A stretch of 64,000 bases of DNA from Halorubrum sp. PV6 (GTDB lineage: Archaea; Halobacteriota; Halobacteria; Halobacteriales; Haloferacaceae). Below the pieces are notes generated by a model. It searched no databases. It was not told where the DNA came from and saw only the letters and a list, made by a program, of their open reading frames with translations. Below are positions 51,060 through 59,810 of this stretch, piece by piece. Each line of letters starts with the position of its first letter. The stretch's first letter is position 1. A program made the translations under genes and the position numbers. The DNA is taken from the NCBI RefSeq assembly GCF_003990725.2, contig NZ_CP030064.1, positions 372,001 through 436,000 on the forward strand, written 5' to 3'.

Positions 51060-52880
51060 ATGGCCGACGACAGTATCGCCGTGGTCGACCTCGATCGGTG
51101 TCAACCCGACCGCTGTAACTACGAGTGTGCGAACTACTGCCCCCCGAACCGGACGGGGAAAGAGTGCATCACCGAGCGCGGCGAGGACGCCGTCGAGGGC
51201 GACCCCGACCAGATCCACATCTCCGAAGAGATCTGTCTCGGTGAGACCTGCGGTATCTGCGTCGAGAAGTGCCCGTTCGACGCCATCGAGATCATCAACC
51301 TCCCCTCCGAACTCGACGAGGACCCGGTTCACCGCTACGGCGACAACGCCTTCTCGCTGTACGGGCTGCCGACTCCCGAACCGGGCAACGTCACCGGTAT
51401 CTTAGGGCCGAACGGGATCGGGAAGTCGACCGCGGTTCACGGCCTCGCCGGCGAGATGATTCCGAACCTCGGCGACCACGAAGCGACGGCCGAGTGGGAC
51501 CGCGTGCTGGACCGGTTCCGCGGCACCGGGCTCCAGAACTACCTCAGTTCGCTGAAGGAGGGCGACGTGACGGTCGCCCGCAAGCCCCAGTACGTCGACC
51601 AGATTCCGAACCAGTTCGACGGGAACACCCGCGAACTGCTGGAGCGAACCGACGAGCGCGGCGCGCTCGACGACCTCATCGACCGCCTCAACATCCGGCC
51701 GGTGATGGACCAGAACATCGATTCCATCTCCGGGGGCGAACTCCAGCGCGTCGCCATCGCGGCGTGTCTGGCCCGCGACGCCGACTTCTACTTCCTCGAC
51801 GAGATCACGCCGTACCTCGACATCGGCCAGCGGATGGTCGTCGCCCGACTCATCCGCGAGCTCGCGGACGACGACGCCGCCGACCGTTCGATGCTCGTCG
51901 TCGAACACGACCTCGCCATCCTCGACCTGCTCGCCGACACCCTCCACGTCGCGTACGGTGAGCCGGGCGCGTACGGGGTCATCACCGGCCCCAAGTCGGT
52001 GCGAAACGGGATCAACGAGTACCTGAAAGGGTACCTCGACAACGAGAACATGCGGATCCGCCCCTCGGCTATCACCTTCGAGGAGCACGCGCCGCGCGTC
52101 GCCTCGCGGAGCGAGACGCTGATTGAGTACCCCGACTTATCGAAGTCCTACGGCGACGGCGAGTTCGAGCTCCACGTCGAGGGCGGCGCGATCAACCGTT
52201 CCGAAGTCCTCGGGATCGTCGGGCCGAACGGGATCGGGAAATCGACGCTCGCGAAGCTGTTCGCGGGCTCGCTGGAGCCGGACACGGGATCGCTCGACTT
52301 CGCGCTCGACATCGCCTACAAGCCGCAGTACATCGAGATCGACCAGCCGATGCGCGTCGACGCGTTCCTCGCGTCGATCACCGACGACTTCGGGAGCTCC
52401 TACTGGAACACCGAGATCGCCCAGCCGCTCCAACTCGACCGCGTGATGGAGCAGAACCTCTCGGACCTCTCCGGCGGGGAGCGACAGCGGGTCGCGATCG
52501 CGGCGTGTCTCTCCGAGGACGCCGAGCTGTACTTACTCGACGAGCCCTCCGCGCACCTCGACGTGGAACAGCGGGTGCGCGCGACGACCGCGATCCGGCG
52601 GTACGCGGAGAACCACGACGCGACCGTGATGGTGATCGACCACGACATCTACATGATCGATCTCCTCGCCGACCGCCTGATGGTGTTCGACGGCGAGCCG
52701 GCCGAGCGCGGGCACGCGACCCCGCCCCAGGAGATGCGCGAGGGCATGAACGAGTTCCTCGCCGACTTAGACATCACTTTCCGGCGCGACGAGCGGACCG
52801 GTCGCCCCCGGATCAACAAGCCGGGCTCGCAGCTCGACAGCCAACAGAAGCGCGACGGCGAGTACTACTACTCGACGTAA
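51060..52880 (+). CDS. rli: Ribosome recycling ATPase ABCE1/RLI
   Basis: A 606-residue protein with an N-terminal pair of [4Fe-4S] clusters (CQPDRCNYECANYCPP and CLGETCGICVEKCP) and two ABC domains. Walker A motifs are GPNGIGKSTAVHG and GPNGIGKSTLAKL; the signatures are ISGGELQRVAIA and LSGGERQRVAIA. It splits ribosomes after termination. Found next to the EMC6-like gene. Complete with both hinge regions. Confidence 0.96.
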   Translation: MADDSIAVVDLDRCQPDRCNYECANYCPPNRTGKECITERGEDAVEGDPDQIHISEEICLGETCGICVEKCPFDAIEIINLPSELDEDPVHRYGDNAFSLYGLPTPEPGNVTGILGPNGIGKSTAVHGLAGEMIPNLGDHEATAEWDRVLDRFRGTGLQNYLSSLKEGDVTVARKPQYVDQIPNQFDGNTRELLERTDERGALDDLIDRLNIRPVMDQNIDSISGGELQRVAIAACLARDADFYFLDEITPYLDIGQRMVVARLIRELADDDAADRSMLVVEHDLAILDLLADTLHVAYGEPGAYGVITGPKSVRNGINEYLKGYLDNENMRIRPSAITFEEHAPRVASRSETLIEYPDLSKSYGDGEFELHVEGGAINRSEVLGIVGPNGIGKSTLAKLFAGSLEPDTGSLDFALDIAYKPQYIEIDQPMRVDAFLASITDDFGSSYWNTEIAQPLQLDRVMEQNLSDLSGGERQRVAIAACLSEDAELYLLDEPSAHLDVEQRVRATTAIRRYAENHDATVMVIDHDIYMIDLLADRLMVFDGEPAERGHATPPQEMREGMNEFLADLDITFRRDERTGRPRINKPGSQLDSQQKRDGEYYYST

Positions 52881-52971
52881 CGTCGTTCGCTGGCTGCTCT
52901 CCTGCGTTCTTTGTGTCCCGCCCAATCGTCGGTATCGAAGCGATTAAGCGGGAAGCCGCGAACGACAAGAT

Positions 52972-53238
52972 ATGCAACACCTCATCATTCGCGGCGACCC
53001 CGGAATCCGGCGGGACGCGGTGATCGAGTACGAGGGCGAGGAGCTGGTCTGCTTCGGTATCAACGTGCAGGGCGGCTGGCACGGCCCCGACGAGCCCCAA
53101 CTCTGGTGTACCGTCGGGACCGAATCCGAGCGCGAAGCCTACGACAAACGGACGTACGTCCCCCACTGGCTCGACGTCGACACCGTCGACGCCGAGGAGC
53201 TCGAAGTGCTGAGCGCCAAAGGCGAACTGTCGGTCTGA
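52972..53238 (+). CDS. HAH_0734 family small protein
   Basis: An 88-residue protein of unknown function beginning MQHLIIRGDPGIRRDAVIEY. It has Trp-rich and single Cys motifs (FGINVQGGWHGPDEPQLWCT). It matches the small haloarchaeal HAH_0734-type family. A TATA element CGATTAAGCG is about 30 bases upstream. Confidence 0.78.
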   Translation: MQHLIIRGDPGIRRDAVIEYEGEELVCFGINVQGGWHGPDEPQLWCTVGTESEREAYDKRTYVPHWLDVDTVDAEELEVLSAKGELSV

Positions 53239-53251
53239 CCGCTACGCTCTT

Positions 53252-53857
53252 TTATCCGTCTACCGGCGGGTCGTCCAGCCACGCCTCGATCGCGCCGGCC
53301 ATCGCGCCGCGTCGGTGAATCGTCTTCGCCTCGGGGTCGACGACCGTGCTTTCGGTTCCCGGCGTCTCGCCGTCGTCGACGACGACCGCGACCCCCTCGC
53401 GGATCCGGTCGTCGAGGTCGTCGGGACGGGTGACGCTCCCGCGACCGGAGACGTTCGCGCTCGTCGCGGTGAGCGGCCCGGTCTCCCGGAGCAGTTCGCG
53501 GGCGACGGGGTGGTCGGGCACGCGGATCCCGACCCGGTCGCGGCCGGCCGTGAGCGCGTCCGGGACCGTCGCCGCGCGCTCGACGACGACGGTCACCGGA
53601 CCGGGGAGAAACGCCCGAGCGAACGCGACCGCGAACTCGGTGGGCCGCGTGTGGCGCAACGCGGCGTCCACGCTCGGCACGCCGAGTGAGAGCGGGTTCG
53701 AACGCTCCCGGCCTTTTAAGTCGAACACCCGTTCGACGGCGTCGGCGTCGAGCGCGTCGCCGCCGAGGCCGTACACCGTCTCGGTCGGGTACACCACCAG
53801 GTCGCCGTTCGCGACTGCCGTGGCCGCGCGTCGGAGGGAATCGCTGTCCGTTGTCAC
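53252..53857 (-). CDS. tsaC: L-threonylcarbamoyladenylate synthase (TsaC/Sua5-YrdC family)
   Basis: A 201-residue single-domain enzyme. LRRAATAVANGDLVVYPTET and YGLGGDALDADAVERVFDLK carry the KxR...SxN-type active site, continuing in KGRERSNPLSL and ATSANVSG. It makes TC-AMP for t6A in tRNAs that read ANN codons. GTG at 53855-53857 is the likely start; the upstream in-frame sequence is shadow. It lacks the C-terminal Sua5 domain. Confidence 0.88.
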   Translation of the reverse strand: MTTDSDSLRRAATAVANGDLVVYPTETVYGLGGDALDADAVERVFDLKGRERSNPLSLGVPSVDAALRHTRPTEFAVAFARAFLPGPVTVVVERAATVPDALTAGRDRVGIRVPDHPVARELLRETGPLTATSANVSGRGSVTRPDDLDDRIREGVAVVVDDGETPGTESTVVDPEAKTIHRRGAMAGAIEAWLDDPPVDG

Positions 53858-54036
53858 AGCCGTGTGTTCGTGGCGGCGATACAAATCGGTACCGAGTAGG
53901 GACAACTCGCCGGCGGTAGAACGACCGCGTGCGGACCGGAGCCGACATCGCAATCGACCGGGGGGAGGCCGCATCGCGACCGGGAGCCCGCATCGTGACC
54001 GGTTCGGCTTCCCCGCTCTCAGTCGACCCTGCGCTC

Positions 54037-54546
54037 TCAGTCGACCAGCCGGCCGATCGCGTCGTCTATCGCCTCCGCGTCGGGGAATTCGGGGTGTTCG
54101 CTCGCGACCCACGCGTACTCGACGGTTCGGTCGGCGTCGAGGAGGAACACGGCCGGACGCGCCTCGGTGATGCCCGTCATCCCGTCGATGTCGTGGGCGA
54201 GGCCGTACTCCTCGATCACGCCCGCGCCGGGGTCCGAGAAGATCCGAACGCCGTCCGCGCGCTCGGCCAGCAGTCGCTTGTGGGCGTACGGCGTCGAGAT
54301 GGAGAGGCCGAGCACGTCGACCCGCTGTCCCCAGCCGTGGTCGTCGACGGTGTTGTAGAGGTACGTGCCTTGGAACGCGCCGTCCATCGGGTGGACGAGC
54401 AGCAGCGTCGGTCCGTCGACGACCTCGCTGAGCGCGCGGTCCTCCCAGTACTCGTCGGTGACGAGCGGGCGGGCGAAGTCCGGGGCCGTGTCTCCCTCGG
54501 CGACGTGGTCCGTCTCGGGCAGCGAGACGACGTCGAAATCGACCAT
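54037..54546 (-). CDS. Peroxiredoxin-fold protein without cysteine
   Basis: A 169-residue thioredoxin-fold protein of the AhpC/Prx type (DTAPDFARPLVTDEYWED; VDVLGLSISTPYAHKRLLAE). The peroxidatic Cys motif is absent: the corresponding loop is VHPMDGAFQGTYLYN, and there is no Cys in the whole protein. It cannot be a thiol peroxidase in the usual sense. It is next to and just downstream of the CPFC-containing gene. Met at 54544-54546 chosen as start. Confidence 0.82.
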   Translation of the reverse strand: MVDFDVVSLPETDHVAEGDTAPDFARPLVTDEYWEDRALSEVVDGPTLLLVHPMDGAFQGTYLYNTVDDHGWGQRVDVLGLSISTPYAHKRLLAERADGVRIFSDPGAGVIEEYGLAHDIDGMTGITEARPAVFLLDADRTVEYAWVASEHPEFPDAEAIDDAIGRLVD

Positions 54547-54547
54547 C

Positions 54548-54808
54548 TCAGGCCCCTCCCTCGCCGTAGGTCCCACGCAGGTACTCGACGATGTTCGCGC
54601 TCTCGGACATCGTGACGCCCGTGTCGCGGTCGACTATCGCCGGGACGCTGCGCGCGCCGGAGACGCGCTTGACGACGTTGCGCTCGGAGTGCATCGGCTC
54701 GACGTACCGCGACCGGTACGCCACGTCGAGTTCGGTCAGCGTCCGGGCGACGCGCTCGCAGAACGGACAGGCCTGCAGTCGGTACAGGGTGATCGGCGGT
54801 TCGCTCAT
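54548..54808 (-). CDS. Glutaredoxin/GST-N-like thiol protein
   Basis: An 86-residue protein with redox motif ACPFCERV at residues 13-20 and a glutaredoxin/glutathione S-transferase N-domain fold: GARSVPAIVDRD holds the cis-Pro. Immediately upstream of the Cys-less peroxiredoxin-fold gene with 1-base spacing, so the two are probably translated together. Met at 54806-54808 (MSEPPITLYRL) is the family-like start. Confidence 0.84.
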   Translation of the reverse strand: MSEPPITLYRLQACPFCERVARTLTELDVAYRSRYVEPMHSERNVVKRVSGARSVPAIVDRDTGVTMSESANIVEYLRGTYGEGGA

Positions 54809-54988
54809 GCTCCGGCGTTCGGCGGCGAGACGGGTAATCGTGTCGGCGGCGGCGCGTTGTGCGGTAGCCGGGCCGGCGACGCCGCCCGACGACGCGTCGG
54901 CGATCGGCCGAGTGCGCCGGCGATTGCCTCGCCCGTCGGGTGTCCGAAGGGAACGCTTTAATCGCGCGGCGACAGAACACAAGTGAAT

Positions 54989-56401
54989 ATGGGTTTGTGG
55001 TCTAGCGTGTCGATGGCCGATGTCCTCCAACTACCGATGCCCGGCGACAGCGTCGTCACCATCCTCGGCGTCGCCGCAATTCTCGTGTTGGTCGGCCTCT
55101 CGGCGTTCTTCTCTTCGTCGGAGATCGCGATGTTCTCGCTGCCGCAACACCGCGTCGACAGCCTCGTCGACGAGGGAGTGAAAGGCGCGGAGACGATCCG
55201 CGACATGAAACAGAACCCCCACCGGCTGTTGGTGACCATCCTCGTCGGCAACAACATCGTCAACGTGGCGATGACCTCCATCGCGACCGCGCTGTTCGCG
55301 ATCTACCTCTCGCGGGGCGAGGCCGTCTTGGCGACGACGTTCGGTATCACGACGCTCGTGCTGATATTCGGCGAGAGCGCGCCGAAGTCGTACGCCGTCG
55401 AGCACACTGAGTCGTGGGCGCTCCGGATCGCCCGCCCGCTGAAGCTCTCCGAGTACGCGCTTTACCCCCTCGTCGTCCTCTTCGATTACATCGTCAAAGG
55501 GGTCAACAAGGTGATCGGCGGCTCGGCCGCCATCGAGTCGACGTACGTCACCCGCGACGAGATCCAAGACATCATCGAGACGGGCGAGCGCGAGGGCGTC
55601 ATCGAAGAAGAAGAGCGGGAGATGCTCGACCGCATCTTCCGGTTCAACAACACCATCGCCAAGGAGGTGATGACGCCCCGCCTCGACGTCACCGCGGTCG
55701 CGAAGGAGTCGAGCGTCGAGGAGGCGATCGAGACGTGCATCCAGGCGGACCACGAGCGCGTCCCCGTCTACGAGGGGAACCTCGACAACATCATCGGCGT
55801 CGTGACCGTCCGCGATCTGGTCCGCGAACTGCGCTACTCCGAGGGGAAACCCTCGCTGGAGCGCGTGGTGAAACCGACGCTCCACGTCCCCGAGTCGAAG
55901 AACGCGGACGAACTGCTCGCGGAGATGCAGGACAACCGCCTCCAGATGGTCACCGTCATCGACGAGTTCGGCACCACGGAGGGGATCATCACCCTCGAAG
56001 ACATGGTCGAAGAGATCGTCGGCGAGATCCTCGAAGGCGACGAGGAGGCGCCCGTGGAGTTCCTCGCGGACAACGTCGCCGTCGTGCAGGGTGAGGTGAA
56101 CATCGACGAGGTCAACGAGATTCTCGACATCGACCTCCCCGAGGGCGAGGAGTTCGAGACGCTCGCCGGCTTCGTGTTCAACCGCGCCGGTCGGCTCGTC
56201 GAGGAGGGCGAAGAGATCGAGTTCGACGGGGTCCGGATCCGGATCGAGCGCGTGGACAACACCCGCATCATGTCCGCGCGCGTCACCGTCCTCGACGACG
56301 AGTCGACGCCGGAGGGGGCCGAGTCGGCCGAGTCGCCCGACGAGGCGGGCGTGGTCGGCTCCGGCGCGGACGCCGGCGCGACGACGAACGACGTCGACTG
56401 A
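54989..56401 (+). CDS. CNNM/CorC-type hemolysin family protein
   Basis: A 470-residue membrane protein: DUF21 domain with about four helices (residues 10-200), two CBS motifs (VMTPRLDVTAVAKESSVEEA; PTLHVPESKNADELLAEMQD), then a CorC/HlyC C-terminal domain (EFETLAGFVFNRAGRLVEEG). It belongs to the magnesium/cobalt CNNM group. Start ATG at 54989 is supported by CTTTAATC about 30 bases upstream; GTG at 54983 is possible. Confidence 0.9.
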   Translation: MGLWSSVSMADVLQLPMPGDSVVTILGVAAILVLVGLSAFFSSSEIAMFSLPQHRVDSLVDEGVKGAETIRDMKQNPHRLLVTILVGNNIVNVAMTSIATALFAIYLSRGEAVLATTFGITTLVLIFGESAPKSYAVEHTESWALRIARPLKLSEYALYPLVVLFDYIVKGVNKVIGGSAAIESTYVTRDEIQDIIETGEREGVIEEEEREMLDRIFRFNNTIAKEVMTPRLDVTAVAKESSVEEAIETCIQADHERVPVYEGNLDNIIGVVTVRDLVRELRYSEGKPSLERVVKPTLHVPESKNADELLAEMQDNRLQMVTVIDEFGTTEGIITLEDMVEEIVGEILEGDEEAPVEFLADNVAVVQGEVNIDEVNEILDIDLPEGEEFETLAGFVFNRAGRLVEEGEEIEFDGVRIRIERVDNTRIMSARVTVLDDESTPEGAESAESPDEAGVVGSGADAGATTNDVD

Positions 56402-56440
56402 GTCGGCACGGAGCGGGGCGCTGCGCGGAACTTCTGATAC

Positions 56441-57172
56441 TTAAATAGCGTAGGCCCGAGCGGCGTCGACGAGCGCCTTCCGGTAGTCGCTCTCCGAGGG
56501 GTCCGGACCGAGCGCGAGGAACCGACTTTTGAACTCGTCGACGTCGACGGCGTCGGTGTCGCTGGCGGCCGCCCGCGCCAGGTCGTAGATGCGGTGGTCG
56601 GGGCCGGCGATGTCGTGGCGCTCGACCAACGCGAGCGCGAACGCGGCGTTGACCGCCGTTATCTCCGGGTCCGCGCCGCCCGTCACCGGCGGTGTCCCGT
56701 CACGCGAGACCTGGGGCCGGTCGGCGACCGCCGCCGCGAGCGTCGACTCGAGGAAGCCGAGGAGCTTGTCCGCGGGCGCGACGGAGAGCGTGATGTCGTC
56801 GGCGTAGATGTCTTTCATGTGGTTCGCGATCTGGTAGCAGTGTGCGAGTTTGCGGCGTTCCACCTGTTCGCCCGTAAGTCCCAGGTACAGCGCCTCTTCG
56901 GTCGACTGCACGTGCGAGGCGTGCCCCTCCTCGTATCGGGCCATGTGCGACAGTTCGTGGACCGCGAGTTCGCGGGCCATCGCGCTGGTGGCGGCGCGCT
57001 TCGAGACGTTCAACACGTGGTAGCCGTCGTAGTGGCCGGCCCAGGTTCGTTCGTCGGGGTCTTCGCGCACCTTCACGTGGACGGGGTCGGCGAGCGAGCA
57101 CTCGGTCTCGAATAAGTCTGCGGCACCGAGAAACGGGTCGGGGGGAACGTCACCCTGTACGCGGAGATCCAT
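56441..57172 (-). CDS. DUF5781-type protein with HExxH motif
   Basis: A 243-residue protein with HELSHM near residue 72, an HExxH zinc-metallopeptidase motif, followed by Glu/His-rich RYEEGHASH. I believe it is the archaeal DUF5781 family. No signal peptide is present. A role in proteolysis is inferred from the motif; the substrate is unknown. It shares no operon with its neighbours. Confidence 0.78.
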   Translation of the reverse strand: MDLRVQGDVPPDPFLGAADLFETECSLADPVHVKVREDPDERTWAGHYDGYHVLNVSKRAATSAMARELAVHELSHMARYEEGHASHVQSTEEALYLGLTGEQVERRKLAHCYQIANHMKDIYADDITLSVAPADKLLGFLESTLAAAVADRPQVSRDGTPPVTGGADPEITAVNAAFALALVERHDIAGPDHRIYDLARAAASDTDAVDVDEFKSRFLALGPDPSESDYRKALVDAARAYAI

Positions 57173-57225
57173 GCGTACAGTTCACACGGACGCGGCAGAT
57201 AAGTCTCTTGCGCCGCTCGCGGCGT

Positions 57226-57948
57226 CTACTCGCGGACCGCGCCCACGACGAGGTAGACGATCGGCGTGTCGAGGACGGCGATCGCGAGTTTGAGCAGGTA
57301 CTGGCCGAGTCCGAGCGCGAGCAGCACTCCCGGCTGGAGCGGGTCGCCGGAGCCGAGGACGAGCGGGGCCGCGTAGAAGGCGACGCCGACGAAGATGGCG
57401 GTGTCGATGGCCTGACTCGTCGCCGTCGAGGCAATGTTGCGCAGCCACAGCATGCCGCGGCCGGTGCGGTCGCGGATCGCGTGGAAGACGAACACGTCCC
57501 AGTTCTGGCTCACGACGTACGCGAGCAGGCTCCCGGCGACGACGTTGCCGGCGGGACCGAGGGCCGTCTGGAAGGCGGCCGAGACCTCGGGGTTCACGCC
57601 CGGCGCGGCGAGCGTCGACCAGACCAAGGCGAGCACGAGAAAGTTCGCGAGGAAGGCGACGTTGACGACCACCTGCGTCGCGCGCCGGCCGTACAGCTCG
57701 GCGTAGCAGTCGGACGCGAGGAACGTGAGCGCGTACGCGAGCGCGGCGCCCGGCAGAATGACCTCGGCGCCGACGACCGGGAGACTAAACGGGAGGGGGA
57801 GCGCGAGGACCTTCGAGGCGGTGAGCTGTGCCGTCGCGAGCGCGACGACGAACAGGGTGATGAGCCCCACCACCGCCACCGCAGAGCGGTCGAGCGGGTC
57901 GGCCGCGAACGGACCGTCCGTCTCGCCGCGCCCGGTTCGGCTACTCAT
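57226..57948 (-). CDS. Queuosine precursor transporter-type (VUT/YhhQ) membrane protein
   Basis: A 240-residue protein with about six to seven membrane helices, including AVAVVGLITLFVVALATAQL and the conserved ASDCYAELYGRR loop of the VUT family. Bacterial YhhQ imports queuosine precursors such as preQ0. Archaea use preQ0 for archaeosine. Its start overlaps the stop of the ribbon-helix-helix gene by 8 bases, so both may be one unit. Confidence 0.88.
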   Translation of the reverse strand: MSSRTGRGETDGPFAADPLDRSAVAVVGLITLFVVALATAQLTASKVLALPLPFSLPVVGAEVILPGAALAYALTFLASDCYAELYGRRATQVVVNVAFLANFLVLALVWSTLAAPGVNPEVSAAFQTALGPAGNVVAGSLLAYVVSQNWDVFVFHAIRDRTGRGMLWLRNIASTATSQAIDTAIFVGVAFYAAPLVLGSGDPLQPGVLLALGLGQYLLKLAIAVLDTPIVYLVVGAVRE

Positions 57949-58132
57949 CGGGCCCCTCGTCGTCGGCGTCGAGCCGGTCGTGGCGCGCGTCGATCTCGTC
58001 GAGCACGTCGAGCGTCTTGCGAATGGACGCTCGAACGGCGTCGCTGCGGTTCACGAACTTGCCGTCGTCGCCGACGTGTTCGTCGAGGTCGTCGAGCAGT
58101 TCGCCCGGAATCTCGACGCTTATCTTGGGCAT
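57941..58132 (-). CDS. Ribbon-helix-helix (CopG) regulator
   Basis: A 63-residue protein: MPKISVEIPGELLDDLDEHV forms the beta strand and first helix, and VNRSDAVRASIRKTLDVL the second. Such dimers bind palindromic operators. The gene overlaps the transporter gene by 8 bases. A TATA-like TTATAAATAC (about 58148-58157) is 20-25 bases upstream. Confidence 0.85.
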   Translation of the reverse strand: MPKISVEIPGELLDDLDEHVGDDGKFVNRSDAVRASIRKTLDVLDEIDARHDRLDADDEGPDE

Positions 58133-58145
58133 ACCGACTCGTCGT

Positions 58146-58192
58146 CGTCGTATTTATAAGAGTATTCTTATTCGGAGATTCTCTGAAGAATA
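58146..58192 (-). promoter_or_regulatory. Promoter and inverted repeat of the CopG gene
   Basis: Contains the TATA element and the 7-bp inverted pair TATTCTT (58163-58169) and AAGAATA (58186-58192). The arrangement is what an autoregulated ribbon-helix-helix gene would have. Confidence 0.45.
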
Positions 58193-58238
58193 TCGAACAC
58201 GACCCCGGCCGATCCGAGTCAACAACGAAAGCCGACTC

Positions 58239-58499
58239 TCAGGCGCTCGCGGCGCCGGCGCTGCCGGAACCGCCGTTCTGGTACCGGTCCCACAGGAACA
58301 GCGCGGGCGGGAGCGCGACCACCGAGAGGACGAACGAGTACACGACGCTCAACGCGATCAGCAGCCCGAAGTCACCGAGGACGGGCGTGATAGCCAGCGC
58401 CAGCGCGCCCGTCCCGAGCGCCGTCGTGAGCATACTGCCGGCGAGCGCGCCGCCGGTGCCGGACAGCGTCGTGCGGAGCGACCCGGCGACGACGAAGTG
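58239..58499 (-). pseudogene. C-terminal fragment of an RND/MMPL-type exporter
   Basis: The minus strand reads SLRTTLSGTGGALAGSMLTT, then ALGTGALALAITPVLGDFGL and a hydrophobic region ending ALFLWDRYQNGGSGSAGAAS. This is the last membrane part of a predicted RND-superfamily exporter (about 85 residues). The 5' part is missing: upstream sequence turns into a different gene remnant at about 58490-58500. Confidence 0.65.
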
Positions 58500-58634
58500 A
58501 ATAGCTCGCCCACCGCTGAAGCTGAGGAGTCCGACGACTCCGGCTCTGAAGACGGAACGCCCGGCTTCGGTGCCATCGTCGCACTCGTCGCCCTCATCGC
58601 GGCTGCGCTCCTCGCTACGCGGCGTAACGAGTAA
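58491..58634 (+). pseudogene. C-terminal fragment of a PGF-CTERM surface protein
   Basis: The plus strand encodes an acidic linker (AEESDDSGSEDG) and then PGFGAIVALVALIAAALLAT followed by basic RRNE: this is the PGF-CTERM sorting signal of haloarchaeal secreted glycoproteins. Only about 45 residues remain. The N-terminus is missing, cut at the junction with the RND fragment. Confidence 0.68.
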
Positions 58635-59017
58635 CGCAGCAGCGATAGGTCACTAATCAACCATCGGCCCTCGCGGGCCGACTCCTTCGCGGCTTTCTTT
58701 ATCAGACCCAACTCACCTAGCGACAGCCGTCGCGGTCGGCCGTGACTATCTGTCCGACACACTCTGCGTCGCTCTTCTCGACACTGTCGAACGCTACGCG
58801 AAGCGAGACCCTGGCCACACCGCGCTCTGTCACGCACACGCACACGAACGCCGTAGCGAAGCGGTTAAGGGCGAACCACAGGTACATTCGATAACTCGCT
58901 GGTGCGGACACAGCGGGCACTCGCCGCCGAGACCAGGGTCACCGTTGATCTCGCGTCTCGGGACGAGACGACATGTGGCCGCCTCGCGGCTGAATCGCAA
59001 CCGTCCGCGGACAACAT
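58635..59017. other. Gene-free region upstream of rpl15e
   Basis: Includes the hairpin CGGCCCTCGCGGGCCG (about 58662-58680) followed by T-rich DNA, which could end either fragment. An AT-poor GGTTAAGGGC near 58861 is the only promoter-like element, which would leave a long 5' leader for L15e. I see no ORF or RNA gene with support. Confidence 0.4.
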
Positions 59018-59608
59018 ATGGCACGAAGCTTCTACTCGCACATCAAGGAGGCGTGGCGGTCCCCCAAGGAGGGGAAACTGGCAGAGCTACAGTGGCAGCG
59101 CAAACAGGAGTGGCGCGACGAGGGCGCCATCGAGCGCATCGAGCGCCCCACCCGGCTGGACAAGGCCCGCGAGCTTGGCTACAAGGCCAAGCAGGGCGTC
59201 ATCGTCGCTCGCGTGAGCGTCCGCAAGGGCGGCTCGCGCAAGCAGCGCCATAAGGCCGGTCGGCGCTCGAAGCGACAGGGTGTCAACCGCCTCTCGCGGC
59301 GCAAGTCGATCCAGCGCATCTCCGAGGAGCGCGCCTCGCGCAAGTACCGGAACCTCCGCGTGCTCAACTCCTACTGGGTCGGTGAGGACGGCTCCCAGAA
59401 GTGGCACGAAGTGATTCTCGTTGATCCCGCTCACCCCGCGATCGAGAACGACGACGATCTCGGGTGGATCACCTCGGACGACCACCGCGGGCGCGCCTTC
59501 CGCGGGCTCACCTCGGCCGGCACGAAGGGCCGCGGTCAGCGCACGCGTGGCAAGGGCACCGAGAAGACTCGCCCGAGCGTCACCGGCAACGACCGACAGG
59601 GCAAGTAA
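59018..59608 (+). CDS. rpl15e: Ribosomal protein eL15
   Basis: A 196-residue basic protein, matching eL15 throughout: MARSFYSHIKEAWRSPKEGK, RVSVRKGGSRKQRHKAGRRS and WITSDDHRGRAFRGLTSAGT. It belongs to the large subunit. The extension and acidic patches are typical of haloarchaea. Followed by an AT-rich untranslated region (59609-59810) with CTGTTTAAAAATAAAAC around 59721, likely transcript ends. Confidence 0.96.
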   Translation: MARSFYSHIKEAWRSPKEGKLAELQWQRKQEWRDEGAIERIERPTRLDKARELGYKAKQGVIVARVSVRKGGSRKQRHKAGRRSKRQGVNRLSRRKSIQRISEERASRKYRNLRVLNSYWVGEDGSQKWHEVILVDPAHPAIENDDDLGWITSDDHRGRAFRGLTSAGTKGRGQRTRGKGTEKTRPSVTGNDRQGK

Positions 59609-59810
59609 GCCGACTGCGGTCGCGACCGACTTCTTTCATTTATTAACCGCCGAGCAGCGGCGCTCTCGTTGTACTGGTCTCTGAGTACCCGAGCGATTAC
59701 CCTCGCGGCTCTCAGGAGTACTGTTTAAAAATAAAACCGGGGGAACGCGAGCGTGCGTGTTCGACTGCAGTACGGCGTGCGGTGGGAGTGAGTTGTGACC
59801 TAACCGAAGC

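Noticed and set aside
54010-54042. Direct repeat GCTCTCAGTCGACC
   Set aside because: It occurs only twice, one copy being the end of the Cys-less Prx gene; too short to call a mobile element.
58840-58960. Possible tRNA-like or other RNA gene before rpl15e
   Set aside because: No complete acceptor, D, anticodon and T arms can be formed; the T-loop consensus is missing.
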